From Acidobacteriota bacterium (GTDB lineage: Bacteria; Acidobacteriota; Terriglobia; Bryobacterales; Bryobacteraceae), in the NCBI GenBank assembly GCA_018268935.1, contig JAFDVS010000074.1, positions 1 through 64,000 of the forward strand: a stretch of 64,000 nt of DNA. Reading direction: 5' to 3'. Positions 61,590 through 64,000 of this stretch are shown here, in pieces. Below the pieces are notes generated by a model. That model had not been told where the DNA came from, did no database searches, and saw only the letters and a list, made by a program, of their open reading frames with translations. The position numbers and the translations under genes were made by a program. The stretch's first letter is position 1. The number at the start of each line of letters is the position of its first letter.

Positions 61590-62608
61590 CGAGGGCGAAG
61601 CTTCGCACCGTTGCCGTAAACGCCGATCCAGTGGTTAGTGAAGCGCAGCGGAGGTTGTGGAGTGACGGCGGGCATATGGCAATCGACACAGTTCGTGCGG
61701 GCTTCGCCGGCGCTGTGCTTCGGCTTGGCATGACAGGCCGCGCATCGTTGATTGTATGAGGCCAGGCTGCGGTTGAGCGGGGTGTGCGGATCGTGACACG
61801 TGAGGCAACTGAGCTTGCCCTTGCTCTTCGTGAAGCATGCGCTCTGGCTGAGATACACAGGCTGATGGCGCACGTTCCAGGCGTAATTCCAATCGATGGC
61901 GGCGCCGTTGGAAGCAGGGGGCCGATGGCAGCGCCCGCAAGCGGTGTTCAGTGCAGTGGGCGAAAGTCGCTTGGGGTTGTCGATGTTTTTGCGGCTCGGG
62001 TTGGCGATGTGCCCGGCGCCGGCGCCATGACAGGCTTCACAGCGAACCCCGTGCTCAGTGGGCTGCAGTGTGCGATCGGCAGTGATGCGCACTGGGCCAG
62101 TGGAGTGGCATTCGAAGCAGCCGAGAATACCCGTTTGGGGGTCAGTGGTTTTGTAAGGCAGGCCGATGGCTTCGGCCAAAGTCTTGGGAGCAAGCGCATC
62201 GTGACCCGCGGTGGGGGCCATCTTGGAGATCGCGGAATACCAGGTGTGGTGATGCTCCAGGTACCAGTCTTCATCGATCCGCGTAACAAACGTCACTGCC
62301 TGATCACCAGCGCCGAAGGCCCATTCCACGGGGATGTCGATGGTGTTCTTCTGATCATACCCTTGCGCACGGAGCTTCCCGCCAACCATGGTGTAGCGAA
62401 GCTGAAAGGAAGGCGGACGCGTCATCCAGGAGGTGGAAAATTTCGCCGCCAGCGGATGCAGTTCCGCAGGATGAAGAGACTTCGCGTGAGCCGTAGCGGA
62501 CTGCTGTGCCGACTCCTTCGGATGACAGGCAGCACACGTTTTCGCACCGGCGAAGTGCGAGGACTGTGCGGCGCAGGTCGCAAGCAGAGTGAGGAAGAGT
62601 TGCAGCAA
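61586..62608 (-). CDS. Periplasmic seven-heme cytochrome c
   Basis: A 340-residue protein with a short signal (MLQLFLTLLATCAAQ) and seven CxxCH heme sites: CAACH, CFECH, CEACH, CGRCH, CLTCH, CAACH and CVDCH. Further His residues (HHHTWYS, HAKSLH) may be distal ligands. It is likely a periplasmic electron-transfer or nitrite/sulfur-related cytochrome; the heme order matches the cytochrome c554/c-type multiheme group rather than a known enzyme. The start is TTG at 62608; a perfect -10 box lies close upstream. Divergent from the FAD oxidoreductase. Confidence 0.9.
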   Translation of the reverse strand: MLQLFLTLLATCAAQSSHFAGAKTCAACHPKESAQQSATAHAKSLHPAELHPLAAKFSTSWMTRPPSFQLRYTMVGGKLRAQGYDQKNTIDIPVEWAFGAGDQAVTFVTRIDEDWYLEHHHTWYSAISKMAPTAGHDALAPKTLAEAIGLPYKTTDPQTGILGCFECHSTGPVRITADRTLQPTEHGVRCEACHGAGAGHIANPSRKNIDNPKRLSPTALNTACGRCHRPPASNGAAIDWNYAWNVRHQPVYLSQSACFTKSKGKLSCLTCHDPHTPLNRSLASYNQRCAACHAKPKHSAGEARTNCVDCHMPAVTPQPPLRFTNHWIGVYGNGAKLRPR

Positions 62609-62616
62609 CGATGCCC

Positions 62617-62622
62617 ATTATA
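62617..62622 (-). promoter_or_regulatory. Perfect -10 box (TATAAT) for the multiheme cytochrome gene
   Basis: TATAAT on the minus strand ends 8 bases before the TTG start at 62608. TTTAAT (plus-strand ATTAAA at 62640-62645) lies 17 bases upstream as a weak -35. The transcript would be leaderless or nearly so. Confidence 0.5.
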
Positions 62623-62655
62623 GGCTTCGCATCGCTTACATTAAAGGTGATTGCT

Positions 62656-64000
62656 ATGAGCTTTCGTAATGTTTGTGTCTTCCTCGCAACTGGCGCATTG
62701 CTGGTTGCAGCGCCTCGCCAATCGGATGTGGTGATTTATGGATGCACGTCGGGCGCGATGACCGCCGCTGTGCAAGTGAAAAAGATGGGCAAGTCAGTGC
62801 AACTGGTGTGCCCGGAAAAGCATCTGGGCGGGCTGACTGCCGGTGGTCTGGGATGGACAGACTCCGGAAACAAAGGTGTCATCGGCGGCCTGTCGCGCGA
62901 GTTCTACCATCGCGTTTGGCGCGAGTATGAGAAGCCGGAAACATGGAAATGGCAGACGCGCGACCAGTTCGGCAATAAAGGCCAGGGCACGGAAGCCATC
63001 GATAAAGATGCGCGCACCATGTGGATCTTTGAGCCGCATGTGGCCGAGCATGTGTACGAAGAATGGATGAAAGAACTGAAGATCCCGATCGTGCGCAATG
63101 CCTGGCTCGATCGCGCTAAAGGAGTCAAGAAGACGGGAGATCGCATCACTTCGATCCGCACTCTGGACGGCAAGGAGTACGCGGCAAAGATGTTTCTCGA
63201 CGCCACCTATGAAGGCGATCTGATGGCCGCGGCTGGCGTGGAATATCACGTCGGGCGCGAATCGCAGAAGACGTATGGAGAGAAGTGGAATGGCGTGCAG
63301 ACGGGCGTGCTGCATCACCGGCATCACTTTGGAGCCGTAAAGACGCCGATTTCACCCTACGTGGTGCCCGGCGATCCGAAGAGCGGCATACTGCCGCGCA
63401 TCAGCAAAGAACATCCCGGCGAATATGGCGAAGGCGATAAGAAGGTGCAAGCCTACTGCTACCGCATGTGCCTGACGAAAGTCCCGGAGAATCGCCTTCC
63501 CTTCCCCAAGCCGGCCAAGTACGATGCGAAGCAATACGAACTGCTGCTGCGCGTTTTCGAGGCCGGATGGCGGGAAACGTTCCAGAAATACGATCCCATT
63601 CCGAACGGCAAAACCGACACCAATAATCACGGGCCGTTCAGCACCGACAACATCGGCATGAACTACGACTATCCCGACGCAACCTATGAGCGGCGGAAGG
63701 CGATTTGGGACGAGCATCGCGAATACCAGCAGGGGTTGCTCTACTTCATGGCCAACGATCCGCGGATGCCGGAGGACGTGAGAAAGGCCGTAGCCGAATG
63801 GGGTCTGGCGAAGGACGAGTTCAAGGACAACGGCAATTGGCCGCATCAGATGTACATTCGCGAAGCGCGGCGCATGATCGGCAAATACGTCATGACGGAG
63901 CATGAGCTCACGAAGAAGCGGCCGACTCCCGAATCCGTTGGCATGGGCTCCTACACCATCGACTCCCACAACATCCAGCGCTATATCACGCCGGAGGGCT
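62656..64000 (+). CDS. FAD-dependent oxidoreductase (partial, open at right edge)
   Basis: The gene starts at ATG 62656 with AAGGTGA 6 bases upstream and stays open to base 64000 (448 codons seen; relatives have about 550-600). A signal peptide (MSFRNVCVFLATGALLVAA) is followed by the FAD-binding GxGxxG-like motif VVIYGCTSGAMTAAVQ, with GCTSG in place of the classic glycines, and GGLTAGGLGWTDSG, signature of the FAD_oxidored (PF12831) family. ATYEGDLMAAAGVEYHVGRES is a second family block. Such exported flavoproteins accompany polysaccharide metabolism in Acidobacteriota and Planctomycetes; the substrate is unknown. Confidence 0.88.
   Translation, partial: MSFRNVCVFLATGALLVAAPRQSDVVIYGCTSGAMTAAVQVKKMGKSVQLVCPEKHLGGLTAGGLGWTDSGNKGVIGGLSREFYHRVWREYEKPETWKWQTRDQFGNKGQGTEAIDKDARTMWIFEPHVAEHVYEEWMKELKIPIVRNAWLDRAKGVKKTGDRITSIRTLDGKEYAAKMFLDATYEGDLMAAAGVEYHVGRESQKTYGEKWNGVQTGVLHHRHHFGAVKTPISPYVVPGDPKSGILPRISKEHPGEYGEGDKKVQAYCYRMCLTKVPENRLPFPKPAKYDAKQYELLLRVFEAGWRETFQKYDPIPNGKTDTNNHGPFSTDNIGMNYDYPDATYERRKAIWDEHREYQQGLLYFMANDPRMPEDVRKAVAEWGLAKDEFKDNGNWPHQMYIREARRMIGKYVMTEHELTKKRPTPESVGMGSYTIDSHNIQRYITPEG

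Overview
The window reads as chromosomal DNA of a soil Acidobacteriota, most likely Bryobacterales (Solibacter/Bryobacter type). This is inferred from gene content: a 1,125-residue Oar-like TonB-dependent receptor, a DUF1592/DUF1552/ankyrin cassette, a Ser/Thr kinase fused to PD40 repeats, Tat-exported hydrolases, a secreted DUF1080 protein and many small Gfo/Idh, BNR and SMP-30 genes. The DNA is GC-rich and densely coding, with many 4-base (ATGA) gene overlaps. There is one RNA gene, a tRNA-Ser(UGA). I saw no rRNA, CRISPR array, insertion sequence or prophage.

Layout. 1-6333: end of a secreted Ig/TIG protein, DinB protein, DMT exporter, GH5-like hydrolase, an exported PLP lyase-like protein, then a Gfo/Idh dehydrogenase plus sugar isomerase pair. 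6388-8727: BNR-repeat protein overlapping a MoaD/ThiS-like protein, then an unknown protein. 8731-10823: Crp/Fnr regulator divergent from a hemerythrin/YwiC pair, with a CRP-type palindrome between them. 10807-15055: leftward genes (Spy-like protein, thioesterase, altronate dehydratase, HIT-like protein, ankyrin protein, unknown). 15102-23303: purA, the kinase, an esterase/SMP-30 fusion, a sialidase-like protein and a class III aminotransferase. 23309-26790: leftward unknown protein, alpha/beta hydrolase, amidohydrolase and glycosyltransferase. 26833-34130: LolC/E permease, YfiR-like protein plus hybrid kinase, lactate permease, APC permease and the tRNA. 34156-40713: ArfB, DUF1080 protein and the DUF1592/DUF1552/ankyrin cassette. 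40804-54617: a plant-polysaccharide (arabinan/arabinoxylan) locus. 54962-64000: MDR oxidoreductase, a leftward thiolase operon, a secreted PPC protein, a beta-helix protein, an isochorismatase-like hydrolase, a seven-heme cytochrome, and a FAD oxidoreductase cut by the right edge.

How the genes fit together. The clearest functional unit is 40804-54617. An outer-membrane TonB receptor, an ACS-type MFS importer, two GH43 enzymes, a GH51 arabinofuranosidase and three esterase-D-fold esterases together suggest uptake and debranching of feruloylated or acetylated arabinoxylan or arabinan. Two of its operons diverge around 51186-51312, which holds an inverted repeat. Candidate new or poorly described units are the BNR/ubiquitin-like pair, the alpha/beta hydrolase plus unknown partner, the YfiR/hybrid-kinase pair, and the small thiolase operon with a split OB-fold partner. 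Several genes have a -10-like box only 7-13 bases from the start codon and no Shine-Dalgarno, suggesting leaderless transcripts. All family assignments are from reading the sequence; no database search was run.
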